Made by a program: the position numbers and the translations under genes. From NCBI GenBank assembly GCA_017308235.1, contig JAFKFL010000025.1, positions 54,457-118,456 on the forward strand: a DNA stretch of 64,000 nucleotides, in the 5' to 3' direction. Shown piece after piece: positions 51,346 to 60,453 of this stretch. Below the pieces are notes generated by a model. That model did no database searches. It was not told the origin of the DNA and was given only the letters and a program-made list of their open reading frames with translations. Origin of the DNA: Alphaproteobacteria bacterium (GTDB lineage: Bacteria > Pseudomonadota > Alphaproteobacteria > Reyranellales > Reyranellaceae). Numbering within the stretch: position 1 is the first letter of the stretch; the number at the start of each line of letters is the position of its first letter.

Positions 51346-52197
51346 ATGGCCACGGCACGCGTGAACGCCCTCTATGTGCGCCGCCGGGCGCGCAACACCA
51401 TCGCCAAGAGCCTGGCCTATGCCGCGGCCGCCTTCGGACTCGGCTGGCTTGTCCTGATCCTCGCCGTGCTGCTCTTCCACGGCGTCGGCGGCCTGTCGCT
51501 CTCGGTTTTCACCCAGAACACGCCACCACCTGGATCGGAAGGCGGCCTGCTGAACGCCATTGTCGGCAGCCTGGCGATGACGCTGCTCGCCATCGCCATC
51601 GGCACGCCGATCGGCATTCTGGCGGGGACATACCTCGCCGAATACGGCCGGCACGACAAGCTCTCCAGCATCGTGCGCTTCATCAACGATATCCTGCTAA
51701 GCGCCCCTTCGATCGTCGTCGGCCTCTTCATCTACGAGGTCATGGTGGCGCCGATGGGCCACTTCTCGGGCTATGCCGGTGCGGTCGCCCTTGCCATCAT
51801 CGTGATCCCGGTAGTGGTGCGCACCACCGAGGATATGCTGCGGTTGGTGCCAGACACGCTGCGCGAGGCTGCGGCCTCGATCGGCCTGCCGCGCGCGCAC
51901 ATGATCGTGCGCATCGCCTACCGGGCCGCACGTGCCGGCATCGTCACCGGTATCCTGCTTGCCGTCGCCCGCATCAGCGGCGAGACGGCGCCGCTCCTGT
52001 TCACTGCCCTGAACAACCAGTTCTGGAGCCTGAACATGAACGCCCCGATGCCGAGCCTGCCGGTCGTCATCTTCCAGTTCGCGCTGTCGCCCTACGAAGA
52101 ATGGCAGAAGCTTGCCTGGACCGGCGCGCTCCTGATCACCGTCACCGTGCTGGCGCTCAGCATCCTGGCCCGCTCTCTCACCGCGAGAAGAACATGA
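51346..52197 (+). CDS. pstA: Phosphate ABC transporter permease PstA
   Basis: A 283-residue permease with six spans. EAA loop: REAAASIGLPRAHMIVRIAYRAARAGIVTGILLAVARISGETAPLLFTA. It starts at ATG 51346, three bp after the pstC stop, and its TGA overlaps the pstB ATG (ATGA). Family and operon position are unambiguous. Confidence 0.95.
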   Translation: MATARVNALYVRRRARNTIAKSLAYAAAAFGLGWLVLILAVLLFHGVGGLSLSVFTQNTPPPGSEGGLLNAIVGSLAMTLLAIAIGTPIGILAGTYLAEYGRHDKLSSIVRFINDILLSAPSIVVGLFIYEVMVAPMGHFSGYAGAVALAIIVIPVVVRTTEDMLRLVPDTLREAAASIGLPRAHMIVRIAYRAARAGIVTGILLAVARISGETAPLLFTALNNQFWSLNMNAPMPSLPVVIFQFALSPYEEWQKLAWTGALLITVTVLALSILARSLTARRT

Positions 52198-53021
52198 GTA
52201 TCGCTTCGTCCAACGCGTCCATGACAGTGCCGGTGGCTACCCATACCGGCGTCAATGCTGCGGGACTTTCCGAGAAAGTTTCGATCCGCAATCTTGAATT
52301 CTTCTATGGCGACTCGCGCGCCCTGAAGGGCATCAACCTCCCGCTTTACGCCAACAAGACCACGGCGTTCATCGGTCCCTCAGGCTGTGGCAAGTCCACA
52401 CTGCTTCGGATCTTGAACCGCATGTATGACCTCTATCCCGGCCAGCGTGCCACCGGGCAGGTGATGTTCGACGGCGAAAATCTTCTCGACGCAGGCGTGG
52501 ACATCAACCTGCTGCGCGCACGCATCGGCATGGTGTTCCAGAAGCCGACGCCGTTTCCGATGTCGATCTACGAGAACATCGCCTTCGGCATCCGCCTGTA
52601 CGAAAAGCTGCCCCGCTCGGAGGTCGATGCGCGTGTCGAGCACGCCTTGCGTCGCGCCGCACTGTGGGACGAGGTGAAGGACAAGCTTGCCGCATCCGGC
52701 CTCGGCCTGTCCGGCGGCCAGCAGCAGCGGCTTTGCATCGCCCGCACGGTCGCGGTGAAGCCCGAGGTGATCCTGTTCGACGAGCCCTGCTCGGCGCTCG
52801 ATCCGATCTCGACCGCCAAGATCGAGGAGCTGATCGACGAGCTGAAGCAGGACTACACCATCGTGATCGTGACCCACAACATGCAGCAGGCGGCGCGCGT
52901 CTCGGATTTCACCTGCTTCATGTACCTTGGCGATCTGATCGAGTTCGACGTTACAGAGAAGATTTTCACCGCGCCGACCGACAAGCGTACCCAGGCCTAC
53001 ATTACCGGCCGGTTCGGCTAA
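52194..53021 (+). CDS. pstB: Phosphate ABC transporter ATPase PstB
   Basis: A 275-residue ATPase. Walker A is GPSGCGKST, the Q-loop is in VFQKPTPFPMSIYENIAFG, the signature is LSGGQQQRLCIAR, Walker B is VILFDEPCSALDP, and the H-loop is in VTHNMQQA. The N-terminal 25 residues are Ser/Val/Thr-rich and variable. The start is the ATG overlapping the pstA stop. It energises phosphate uptake and takes part in PhoR signalling. Confidence 0.97.
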   Translation: MSIASSNASMTVPVATHTGVNAAGLSEKVSIRNLEFFYGDSRALKGINLPLYANKTTAFIGPSGCGKSTLLRILNRMYDLYPGQRATGQVMFDGENLLDAGVDINLLRARIGMVFQKPTPFPMSIYENIAFGIRLYEKLPRSEVDARVEHALRRAALWDEVKDKLAASGLGLSGGQQQRLCIARTVAVKPEVILFDEPCSALDPISTAKIEELIDELKQDYTIVIVTHNMQQAARVSDFTCFMYLGDLIEFDVTEKIFTAPTDKRTQAYITGRFG

Positions 53022-53045
53022 CGGATTGGCGGAAGGAACCTCGAC

Positions 53046-53759
53046 ATGGCGAACGACCATATCCTGAAGCGCTTCGACGAGGAGTTGGAGCGGCTCAACT
53101 CGACAATCAACGAGATGGGCGGACTGACCGAAAGCCAGTTTGCCAAGGCCCTGACCGCCGTGCGCGACCGCGATACGGCGATCGCCGAGGAGGTGATCGC
53201 CGACGATGCACGCGTCGATGCGCTCGACGTCGCGGTACAGGAGCAGACCGTGAAGCTGCTGGCCCTGCGCCAGCCGATGGCGATCGACCTGCGCGTGGTG
53301 CTGTCCTCGATCAAGATCGCGGCGGCGCTGGAGCGCATAGCCGACTACGCCAAGAACACGGCCAAGCGCGGCATCGTTCTCGCGCAGGCGTCGCCGCCGA
53401 TGTCGGCGGTGGCGGGCATCGACCGTCTCGGCCGTCTCGTGCGCAGCGCGCTCAAGGATGTGCTCGATGCTTTCGCCGACGACGATGTCGGCAAGGCGCG
53501 CGATGTCTGGAACCGCGACGAGGAGATCGACCAGGTCTACACCGGCCTGTTCCGCGAGTTGCTCACCTATATGATGGAAGACCCACGCACCATTACGGCC
53601 TGCACCCATCTCATGTTCATGGCCAAGAACATCGAGCGCGCCGGCGATCACGTCACCAACATCGCTGAGCTGGTGAGCTTCCGTAGTACGGGCCAGACCT
53701 TTGCCGAGACGCGGCGCAAAGGCAGCGGCGCTCTCTACACCACGGATGGTGCTGCATGA
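53046..53759 (+). CDS. phoU: Phosphate transport regulator PhoU
   Basis: A 237-residue all-helical protein made of two three-helix bundles: KRFDEELERLNSTINEMGGL at the start, RQPMAIDLRVVLSSIKIAAALERIADYAKN in the middle, and HLMFMAKNIERAGDHVTNIAE at the end, with the conserved E-R-x-D/G-x-x-N repeats. It links the Pst transporter to PhoR. ATG 53046 has GGAAGGAA upstream, and the stop overlaps phoB. Confidence 0.95.
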   Translation: MANDHILKRFDEELERLNSTINEMGGLTESQFAKALTAVRDRDTAIAEEVIADDARVDALDVAVQEQTVKLLALRQPMAIDLRVVLSSIKIAAALERIADYAKNTAKRGIVLAQASPPMSAVAGIDRLGRLVRSALKDVLDAFADDDVGKARDVWNRDEEIDQVYTGLFRELLTYMMEDPRTITACTHLMFMAKNIERAGDHVTNIAELVSFRSTGQTFAETRRKGSGALYTTDGAA

Positions 53760-54496
53760 GCATCATCACCACCGCACCGTCCCGCCGCGAGGCACAGACC
53801 TCGTCGGTAAAGCCGCGCGTCCTGGTCGTCGAGGACGAGAGCGCTCTGGTCGAGCTTCTGCGTTACAACCTCGAGCAGGCAGGCTTCCACGTCGCCGTGG
53901 CCTATGACGGCGAGGAGGCACTGGCCTCGGTGCAGGAGGACACGCCGGATCTCGTCCTGCTCGACTGGATGCTGCCGCTGATGTCAGGCATCGAGGTCTG
54001 CCGCCAACTGCGTCGCCAGACGGCGACGGCGAACCTGCCGATCATCATGCTGACGGCGCGAGGCGAGGAGGGCGACCGCGTGCGCGGACTCGATGCCGGC
54101 GCCGACGACTATGTCGCCAAGCCGTTCTCGCCGACCGAACTGGTGGCGCGCATTCGCGCAGTGCTGCGCCGGATCCGGCCGGCCCTGGCCGACGAGGCGC
54201 TGGGCTATGCCGACATCGTTATGGATCTTGTCGCCCATCGCGTCACCCGCGGCGGCAAACCGATCCATCTCGGCCCGACCGAGTTCCGGCTGCTGCGTCA
54301 CTTCATGGAGCATCCCGGCCGCGTGTTCTCCCGCGAGCAGCTTCTCGACGCGGTGTGGGGCAAGGACGTCTACGTCGAGGCGCGTACCGTCGACGTGCAT
54401 ATCCGCCGCCTGCGCATCGCGCTGAACGGTAGCAACAACGCCGATCTGATCCGCACCGTGCGGGCGGCCGGTTATGCCCTTGACGCACAGGGTTAG
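53756..54496 (+). CDS. phoB: Phosphate response regulator PhoB
   Basis: A 246-residue OmpR-type regulator. Receiver: VVEDESA with the acidic pair, Asp70 (LLDWMLPLMSG), Thr100 and Lys122 (AKPF). The effector domain has LGPTEFRLLRHFMEHPGRVFSREQLLDAVWGKDVYVEARTVDVHIRRLR, near the canonical PhoB sequence. The first 18 residues are an unusual Ser/Thr/Arg extension. ATG overlaps the phoU stop. It is last in the operon before a strong terminator. Confidence 0.95.
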   Translation: MSIITTAPSRREAQTSSVKPRVLVVEDESALVELLRYNLEQAGFHVAVAYDGEEALASVQEDTPDLVLLDWMLPLMSGIEVCRQLRRQTATANLPIIMLTARGEEGDRVRGLDAGADDYVAKPFSPTELVARIRAVLRRIRPALADEALGYADIVMDLVAHRVTRGGKPIHLGPTEFRLLRHFMEHPGRVFSREQLLDAVWGKDVYVEARTVDVHIRRLRIALNGSNNADLIRTVRAAGYALDAQG

Positions 54497-54644
54497 AGAT
54501 TGTCCACAACCCCGTTCACTGATTTGTAGTTTTGCCCGGGTAAGTGATGCTTGCCCGTTTCGCGCCGGCATTCCCCACGCCCCGCTCCGAAACGGGCTGG
54601 TTCCCCCGGGACGGTATGACATTCCGTCGCCGAAGCCTCACCTG

Positions 54645-54678
54645 CCCCTCCTTCGATCACGAAGGAGGGGTTTCTTTT
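54645..54678 (+). terminator. Rho-independent terminator of the pho operon
   Basis: CCCCTCCTTCG and CGAAGGAGGGG form a perfect 11-bp stem around ATCA, followed by TTTCTTTT. It lies about 150 bp after phoB. The TCA in its loop (54657-54659) is the TGA stop of the convergent AmpG gene. The same arrangement occurs at 7596-7622. Confidence 0.9.
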
Positions 54679-55952
54679 GCGTTGGCGTGCCATAGCCAAA
54701 GCAGCAGCAGCAGGCCGGGGATGGCGAGGAGCGTGGTCAGCATCCAGAACACGGTCCAGCCCGTTTCGGTGGCCAGCCAGCCGCCGCCCGCCGACAGGAC
54801 GGTGCGGCCGAAGGCCATCAGCGACGTCAGCAGGGCGTATTGCGTGCCGGCCATGCCGGCGGTGCAGAGGCTCGACAGGTAGGCGATGAAGGCGACGCCG
54901 CCCAGGGCGCCCGTGAAGTTGTCGGCCGTGATGGCGATGGTGAGGACGATGATGTCGTGTCCCGCTTCGGCCTGCCACGAGTAGAGCAGGTTGGTGACGG
55001 CCTGCAGGATGCCGGCAACGAACAACGCCTTGAACAGCCCGTAGCGCGCCACGACGATGCCTCCGACCAGGCCGCCCAAGATCGTCGCCGCAACGCCGAA
55101 GCTCTTGCTCACGCCGAAGATCTCCGGCCCGGAGAACCCCATCTGGTCGAAGAACGGCAGCGTGATGCTGCCGCCCAGGGCGTCGCCGTATTTGTAGAGC
55201 AGAGCAAAGAGCAGGATGACGAACCAGCCGCGATAGGCGAAGAACTCGGCGAACGGGCGCACGACCGATTGGTTGAGCCATTCGCCGGTGGAGTGGATGA
55301 GCGGTCTCCTGGAGACGGGTTCGTCGGCCCAGAATGTGGTGGCGATGCCCACGATCGCGAGCAGGGCGATCAGGCTCAGCACCGTCGACCAGGGCATGAG
55401 GCTGGGCAGAAGCTGCGACATCGCGCTGACGATCCAGAGCGCGATGCGATAGCCGAGCTGGGTCGTCGCCGAGCCGGCGCCTTGTTCGTCGTCGTGCAGG
55501 ATCTCGATGCGATAGGCATCTATGGCGATATCCTGCGTCGCCGACAGGAAGGCGATCGCGACGGCGGCGAATGCCGTGAACCAGGGACTGCCGACGGGAT
55601 CGCTCCACCCCAGCAGCAAGGTCGCGAGCAGAAGGCCGACCTGGGTGGCGAGCATCCAGCTCCGCCGCCGCCCCAGCCAACGGTCGAGCAGCGGCAGCGG
55701 CATCTGGTCGACAAGCGGCGCCCAGGCGAACTTGAAGGCATAGGGGGTGCCGACCAGAGCGAAGATGCCGATGGTCGTGAGGTTCACGCCGACCTGGCTC
55801 ATCCAGTACGACAGCACCGCCCCCGACAGCAGGAACGGCATGCCGCTCGAGAAGCCCATCAGCAGGATGATGAGCTGCCGGCGGTCGCGATAGACCTCGG
55901 CCGCCTTGATCCAGCGTTTCCAGGTCGACCGCACGGGGACGGAAAGACTCAA
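54657..55952 (-). CDS. ampG: AmpG-like MFS permease
   Basis: A 431-residue MFS protein with twelve spans. GTPYAFKFAWAPLVDQM, RRSWMLATQV, TQDIAIDAYRIEIL, YKYGDALGGSITLPFFDQMGFS and NFTGALGGVAFIAYLSSLC are typical of AmpG, the importer of anhydromuropeptides for wall recycling. The start is TTG 55952, preceded by AAGGAACTCG and overlapping the upstream kinase stop; a GTG at 55934 is possible. The stop lies in the loop of the terminator at 54645-54678. No recycling or beta-lactamase gene is adjacent. Confidence 0.85.
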   Translation of the reverse strand: MSLSVPVRSTWKRWIKAAEVYRDRRQLIILLMGFSSGMPFLLSGAVLSYWMSQVGVNLTTIGIFALVGTPYAFKFAWAPLVDQMPLPLLDRWLGRRRSWMLATQVGLLLATLLLGWSDPVGSPWFTAFAAVAIAFLSATQDIAIDAYRIEILHDDEQGAGSATTQLGYRIALWIVSAMSQLLPSLMPWSTVLSLIALLAIVGIATTFWADEPVSRRPLIHSTGEWLNQSVVRPFAEFFAYRGWFVILLFALLYKYGDALGGSITLPFFDQMGFSGPEIFGVSKSFGVAATILGGLVGGIVVARYGLFKALFVAGILQAVTNLLYSWQAEAGHDIIVLTIAITADNFTGALGGVAFIAYLSSLCTAGMAGTQYALLTSLMAFGRTVLSAGGGWLATETGWTVFWMLTTLLAIPGLLLLLWLWHANAKETPPS

Positions 55953-56926
55953 ACGAGTTCCTTGAGCGGCTTCTCCGGCCGCGCGCCGACATGGGAGATG
56001 ATCTCGGCCGCGGCGATGCCGCCCAGGCGCGCACATTCGGCGAGCGGCTTGCCGTTCGTGAAGCCGTAGAGGAAGCCCGCGGCATAGAGATCGCCGGCGC
56101 CAGTCGTGTCGACCACCTTGGCGACGGGCGCGGCCGGGACAATATGGGTCTCGCCGCCCTTGATCACCACCGACCCTTTGGCGCTGCGCGTCAGGGCGGC
56201 AACCTTGGCTTCCTTGCGCGTGGCCTCGAGGGCCGCCTCGAAGCTCTCGACCTGGTAGAGCGATGTGATCTCGCTTTCGTTGCCGAACAGGATGTCGACC
56301 TTGTCGCGGATCAGGGCGCGGAACTCGTCGCGATAGCGGTCGACGCAGAACGAATCGGAGAGCGTGATCGACACCAGCCGGCCCGCGGCATGGGCGGCGT
56401 CGAATGCTTTCAGCACCGCCTTCTTGGCCTCGGGCGCATCCCACAGATAGCCTTCGACATAGGTCACTTGCGCCGCACCCGCCACCTTGGTGTCGATGTC
56501 GGCGGGGCCAAGGCCGGTGCAGGCGCCGAGGTAGGTATTCATGGTGCGTTGCGCATCGGGCGTCACCAGGATCAGGCTGCGCGCCGTGGCCGGGCCGGAC
56601 GTCGCCACCGGCGTCTCGAAGGCGACACCGGTCGCCCGCAGGTCATGAGTGAATACGGCCCCGAGCTGGTCGTTGCGCACCTTGCCGATATAGGCGCCCT
56701 TGCCGCCGAACGACGCAACGCCCGCCATCGTGTTGCCGCACGAGCCGCCGGAGATCTCGATCGCCGATCCCATGGCCGCATAGAGCGTCTCGGCGCGGGC
56801 CTCGTCGATCAGCGTCATACTGCCCTTGTTCAGCGTATGCTTGGCGAGGAAGGCGTCGTCGGCATGGCTGATGACGTCGACGATGGCGTTGCCGATTCCC
56901 AGCACGTCGAAGGCGGCAGATGTCAT
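55949..56926 (-). CDS. PfkB-family sugar/nucleoside kinase
   Basis: A 325-residue ribokinase-superfamily kinase. N-terminal DVLGIGNAIVDV, glycine motif SGGSCGNTMAGVASFGGKGAYIG, and C-terminal VVDTTGAGDLYAAGFLYG with the catalytic Asp and anion hole. The alphaproteobacterial subset with this N-terminus is generally called adenosine kinase. It precedes AmpG with overlapping ends and follows the DsrE gene by 28 bp. Confidence 0.85.
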   Translation of the reverse strand: MTSAAFDVLGIGNAIVDVISHADDAFLAKHTLNKGSMTLIDEARAETLYAAMGSAIEISGGSCGNTMAGVASFGGKGAYIGKVRNDQLGAVFTHDLRATGVAFETPVATSGPATARSLILVTPDAQRTMNTYLGACTGLGPADIDTKVAGAAQVTYVEGYLWDAPEAKKAVLKAFDAAHAAGRLVSITLSDSFCVDRYRDEFRALIRDKVDILFGNESEITSLYQVESFEAALEATRKEAKVAALTRSAKGSVVIKGGETHIVPAAPVAKVVDTTGAGDLYAAGFLYGFTNGKPLAECARLGGIAAAEIISHVGARPEKPLKELV

Positions 56927-56954
56927 GAGATCTCCAGAGGGGTGAGGGGACGAT

Positions 56955-57350
56955 TTACAATGCCAACAGATGCATGCCGGGCTTGGTTTCTTCCAGCAAG
57001 GTCACGATCCCCGCGACGGTGAAGGGAACGTCGGCCCGCAGCTCGGCGCGGTCGATGCCGAGCGCGCGCAATCCCATCTCGCATACGATGAAGCGTCCGC
57101 CAAGCTCGACGCAGGCCTGCAGCAGCGTCTCGAAGTCGCCGACGCCGCGCTCGCGCATCAGGGCATCGCGGTTCCAGTCAGGCAGGCCAGGTGGCGGCCC
57201 GGTGAGGGCGCGCAGGCCATTCATGGTGAAGAACAGGACGGCCGGCTTGTTGACGGCGAGCGCCGCGCTCGCCAGCGCCAGCGCATAGTGCACGCTCTCG
57301 TAGTCGCCCGAGCGGATGATCAGCGACAGGCCGCCTTCGGGAGTCTTCAT
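56955..57350 (-). CDS. DsrE-family protein
   Basis: A 131-residue protein of the DsrE/DsrF-like fold: SLIIRSGDYESVHYALALASAALAVNKPAVLFFTMNGLRAL at the start and RFIVCEMGLRALGI with a conserved Cys in the C-terminal third, where family members bind or transfer sulfur. Its ATG overlaps the moeB stop (ATGA), so it is made with the MoeB-like E1 enzyme. That pairing suggests sulfur relay. Substrate unknown. Confidence 0.78.
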   Translation of the reverse strand: MKTPEGGLSLIIRSGDYESVHYALALASAALAVNKPAVLFFTMNGLRALTGPPPGLPDWNRDALMRERGVGDFETLLQACVELGGRFIVCEMGLRALGIDRAELRADVPFTVAGIVTLLEETKPGMHLLAL

Positions 57351-58120
57351 CGCGTCCCGCAGGTCGGACAGTCGGGGCGTTTGGTGACGGCCATCTCGTC
57401 AAACGACGCGGCGAGCGCGTCGTAGGTCAAAAGCCGACCCGAAAGCGATTGGCCGATGCCCAGGATCTCCTTCACCACTTCGGTCGCCTGCAGGGCGCCG
57501 AGCGTTCCCGCAAGCGCGCCCAGCACACCGGCCTGGGCGCAGCTCGGCACGGAGTCCTCCGACGGCGCGGCCGGAAAGAGACAACGCAGGCAGGGATGAT
57601 GCCCGCCTTGCCACGCCTTGTAGGTCGAGATCTGGCCATCGAAACGAAGGATCGCAGCAGAAACCAGAATCTTTTTCAGGTGATAGCAGGTGTCATTGAG
57701 CAAGTAGCGCGTTGCGAAGTTGTCGCTGCCGTCGGCCACCACGTCGTAGTCAGCGAGGATCCGCTCGGCATTGGCGGCGGTCAGCCGTTCCTTGTGGGCG
57801 CGGACCGTTATCTCGGGATTGATATCGCCCAAGGCACGACGGGCACTGTCGGCCTTGGCAACACCGATATCGGCCGTGCGATGGATGATCTGGCGCTGCA
57901 GGTTGGAGAGATCGACCGTGTCGTCGTCGATGACGCCCAGTGTCCCGATGCCGGCGGCGGCGAGATATTGCAGGGCAGGCGCGCCAAGTCCGCCAGCGCC
58001 GATCACAAGCACCTTGGCCGCCATCAGGCGCGTCTGTCCCACGCCGCCGATCTCCGGCAGCACGATATGGCGCGCGTAACGCCTGATCTGCGCCTCGGTC
58101 ATATCGGGTAGCACTGTCAT
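57347..58120 (-). CDS. moeB: MoeB/ThiF-family adenylyltransferase
   Basis: A 257-residue E1-like enzyme from ATG 58120. ATP-binding VLVIGAGGLGAPALQYLAAAGIGTLGVIDDDTVDLSNLQRQIIH, DGSDNFATRYLLND and zinc ligands in PCLRCLFP and CPTCG mark the family. It adenylates the C-terminal Gly of MoaD or ThiS-like proteins before thiocarboxylation. No rhodanese domain is attached. It is first in a four-gene operon with DsrE, kinase and AmpG genes. Confidence 0.88.
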   Translation of the reverse strand: MTVLPDMTEAQIRRYARHIVLPEIGGVGQTRLMAAKVLVIGAGGLGAPALQYLAAAGIGTLGVIDDDTVDLSNLQRQIIHRTADIGVAKADSARRALGDINPEITVRAHKERLTAANAERILADYDVVADGSDNFATRYLLNDTCYHLKKILVSAAILRFDGQISTYKAWQGGHHPCLRCLFPAAPSEDSVPSCAQAGVLGALAGTLGALQATEVVKEILGIGQSLSGRLLTYDALAASFDEMAVTKRPDCPTCGTR

Positions 58121-58175
58121 GGCTCGCTTATAGCATGGTGCGGCACGCCCATTGGCTGCTACAGCGACACCGCAC

Positions 58176-59405
58176 ATGACAACTCTCTCCGATCCCGCCA
58201 CCGCGCCCAGGACCCGGCCGGCCCTGACGCCTGTCCTGGTGGGGCTGCTTGCGCTTCTGTCCGCCTTCACGCCGCTGTCGATCGATATGTATCTGCCGGC
58301 TCTACCGATGATCGAAAGCGACCTGAAGGCGAGCGTGGGCGACATCCAGCTCACGCTTTCAGCATTCATGATCGCCTTCGGTCTCGGCCAGATCTTTTAT
58401 GGTCCTGCCGGCGACCGCTTCGGCCGTCGGCCGGTGATCCTGAGCGGCCTCGGGATCTACGTCGTGGCGAGCGTCGGCTGTGCCTTTGCCGCCGCAGCGG
58501 GTCAACTCGTGCTGCTGCGCATGCTGCAGGGGCTCGCGGCCTGCGGCGGCGTGGTGCTGGCCCGCACCATGGTGCGCGACCTTGCCGAGCGCGATCACGC
58601 CGCCCGCATCATGTCGCTCATGATGGCCTGCACCTCGATCGCGCCGATGTTGGCGCCGCTGCTGGGCGGGCAGATCCTGTGGTTCCTGGGTTGGCGGGCG
58701 ATCTTTTTCATTCTGGCCGGCATCGGCGTCTTTGCCTGGCTCGCGGCCTTCCTGCGCCTGCCCGAGACGCTGCGGCCGGAATACCGCCAACCGCTGGTCG
58801 TCTCGGCGATCCTGAAGCGCTTCGGCGAACTCGTGCGCCACAAGGCGTTCATGGGCTATGCCCTCACGAGCTCGTTCCAGTTCGCCGCGCTGTTCTCCTT
58901 TCTCTCCGGCTCGCCCTTCGTGTTCATCCAGCACTACGGCCTCGCCCCGCGCCTCTACGGCCTCGTGTTTGGCAGCATGGTCGTGTTCATGACGATCGGC
59001 AGCTTGTTGAATGCCAAGTTCGTACCCGTGTTCGGTGCCGGCAAGATCCTGCGCTTTGGAACGATCGCCCCGGCGATCATGGGGCCCGTGGCATTGGTCC
59101 TAGGTCTGATCGAGGCTCGCACCGGCGCGATCGGCATGTGGCCGTTCGTCATCTGCCTGGTGCCGCAGATCGCCACCATCAGCCTGATCGGCCCCAACGC
59201 GACCGCGATGGCGCTGCAGCGTTATCCCCATATGGCGGGCACGGCCTCGTCGCTGATGGGCGTGATGCAGTTTGGCCTCGGCGCCCTCTTCGGTGCCGTG
59301 GTCGGCCAGACCTTCGACGGCACCATCGCGCCCATGACGACAGCGATGGGCCTGGCCGGTGTGCTTTGCTTCGTCGCCAATCGATACCTGGTGGGCCGGG
59401 GCTAG
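58176..59405 (+). CDS. Bcr/CflA-type MFS drug exporter
   Basis: A 409-residue MFS protein with twelve spans. The opening FTPLSIDMYLPALPMIESDL and motif A GPAGDRFGRRPVIL, then LARTMVRDLAERDHAARIMS and APMLAPLLGGQIL, match the Bcr/CflA subfamily that exports bicyclomycin, chloramphenicol and related compounds. ATG 58176 was chosen; a TTG 8 codons upstream is in frame. No ribosome site is clear. It diverges from moeB (55 bp) and its stop abuts that of the WD40 gene. Confidence 0.87.
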   Translation: MTTLSDPATAPRTRPALTPVLVGLLALLSAFTPLSIDMYLPALPMIESDLKASVGDIQLTLSAFMIAFGLGQIFYGPAGDRFGRRPVILSGLGIYVVASVGCAFAAAAGQLVLLRMLQGLAACGGVVLARTMVRDLAERDHAARIMSLMMACTSIAPMLAPLLGGQILWFLGWRAIFFILAGIGVFAWLAAFLRLPETLRPEYRQPLVVSAILKRFGELVRHKAFMGYALTSSFQFAALFSFLSGSPFVFIQHYGLAPRLYGLVFGSMVVFMTIGSLLNAKFVPVFGAGKILRFGTIAPAIMGPVALVLGLIEARTGAIGMWPFVICLVPQIATISLIGPNATAMALQRYPHMAGTASSLMGVMQFGLGALFGAVVGQTFDGTIAPMTTAMGLAGVLCFVANRYLVGRG

Positions 59406-60449
59406 CTATCGCCTCAGGTCGACCACCAGTAGGTCGCCGCGGTCGTTGCCCGCGGCCAGGCGGAAGCCGTCGGTTGACCAGGTGAGGCAGGTGATGGCCG
59501 AGCCGTCGGCAAGTTTCAGGACAACCGAGCGCCGGGTCTTGATGTCGCCGAGCTGCAGCTCACCCGACTCGTAGCCGCCGGCCACGAACTCGGCGGTGGG
59601 ATGGGCGGCGACCACAGTGATGAGGCTGGCGCCTTCTTCGCCGAACTGTACCGGCGGCTTGCCTTCCGGTCCCTTGCCGGCGAATGACCAGGCGGTGAAG
59701 ACCGGCTGCGACGAGGTGAAGAGCCAACGCGCATCTGCCGACCACGAGAGCGACCTCACTTTGGCGGGATAGCCCTGCATGCGCATGTCGGTGGATTGCG
59801 CGATACGCCAGACGTGGATGTCGTTCTCTTGCGTACCGGTCGCGATGAACTTGCCGTCGGTGCTCCATTTCAGGGCGACATGGCTGCCGGCCCAGGCGAA
59901 GCGGCGTGGCGGCAGGGTGACGTTGCCCACGCTCCAGACGGTGACGCCGCCATAGTGGGCGCAGGCGACGCGGCTGCCGTCCTTGCTGAAGTCGAGGTCG
60001 GCCACGGTGCTCTGGTGCGGTCCGAACTCACTCGTCTGGCCGTCCTTGACGACCAGCGCATTCTTGCCCGCGACGGCCGCGATCGCACCGCTCGCCCTGT
60101 GGATCGCGATATGCTCGATCCACTTGCCCTTCTGGTGGGCAAGCTCGCTCATCGTGCCGTCGCTGCCGAGCCGCAGCAGGCGACCGTCATCGCCGCCGCT
60201 CACGAAGCCGTCGCCCGTTGGATCGGCTGTCATCGCCAGCACGGCGCCCCGATGCACCGGCTCGCCGGCCGGCGTCTCCGCGGCGTTGATGTCGGCGGGC
60301 AGCAGGCGCACGCGCCCGTCGCCCAGCGCAAAGGCCACCGTCGCGCCGTCGCGGCTGAAAGCACAGGCCGACGCGGGCGCATCGGCGGCGACCGAGCGCG
60401 ACGGCGGCAGCGCCGCGCGCCAGGCGGGATTCGCGAGGTCGAGCTTCAC
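59406..60449 (-). CDS. WD40-repeat beta-propeller protein
   Basis: A 347-residue protein made of about seven repeats of WD40 type, visible as strands such as SACAFSRDGATVAFALGDGRVRLL, TVADLDFSKDGSRVACAHYGGVTVWSV, VALKWSTDGKFIATGTQENDIHVWRI and ITCLTWSTDGFRLAAGNDRGDLLVVDL. No signal peptide is present. It follows the COG0523 GTPase by 4 bp and should act with it as a docking or scaffold protein. Confidence 0.85.
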   Translation of the reverse strand: MKLDLANPAWRAALPPSRSVAADAPASACAFSRDGATVAFALGDGRVRLLPADINAAETPAGEPVHRGAVLAMTADPTGDGFVSGGDDGRLLRLGSDGTMSELAHQKGKWIEHIAIHRASGAIAAVAGKNALVVKDGQTSEFGPHQSTVADLDFSKDGSRVACAHYGGVTVWSVGNVTLPPRRFAWAGSHVALKWSTDGKFIATGTQENDIHVWRIAQSTDMRMQGYPAKVRSLSWSADARWLFTSSQPVFTAWSFAGKGPEGKPPVQFGEEGASLITVVAAHPTAEFVAGGYESGELQLGDIKTRRSVVLKLADGSAITCLTWSTDGFRLAAGNDRGDLLVVDLRR

Positions 60450-60453
60450 GATT

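Noticed and set aside
54493..56142. 549-codon minus-strand frame overlapping the AmpG gene
   Set aside because: Arg/Pro/Ser-rich product in another frame; AmpG motifs are in the neighbouring frame.
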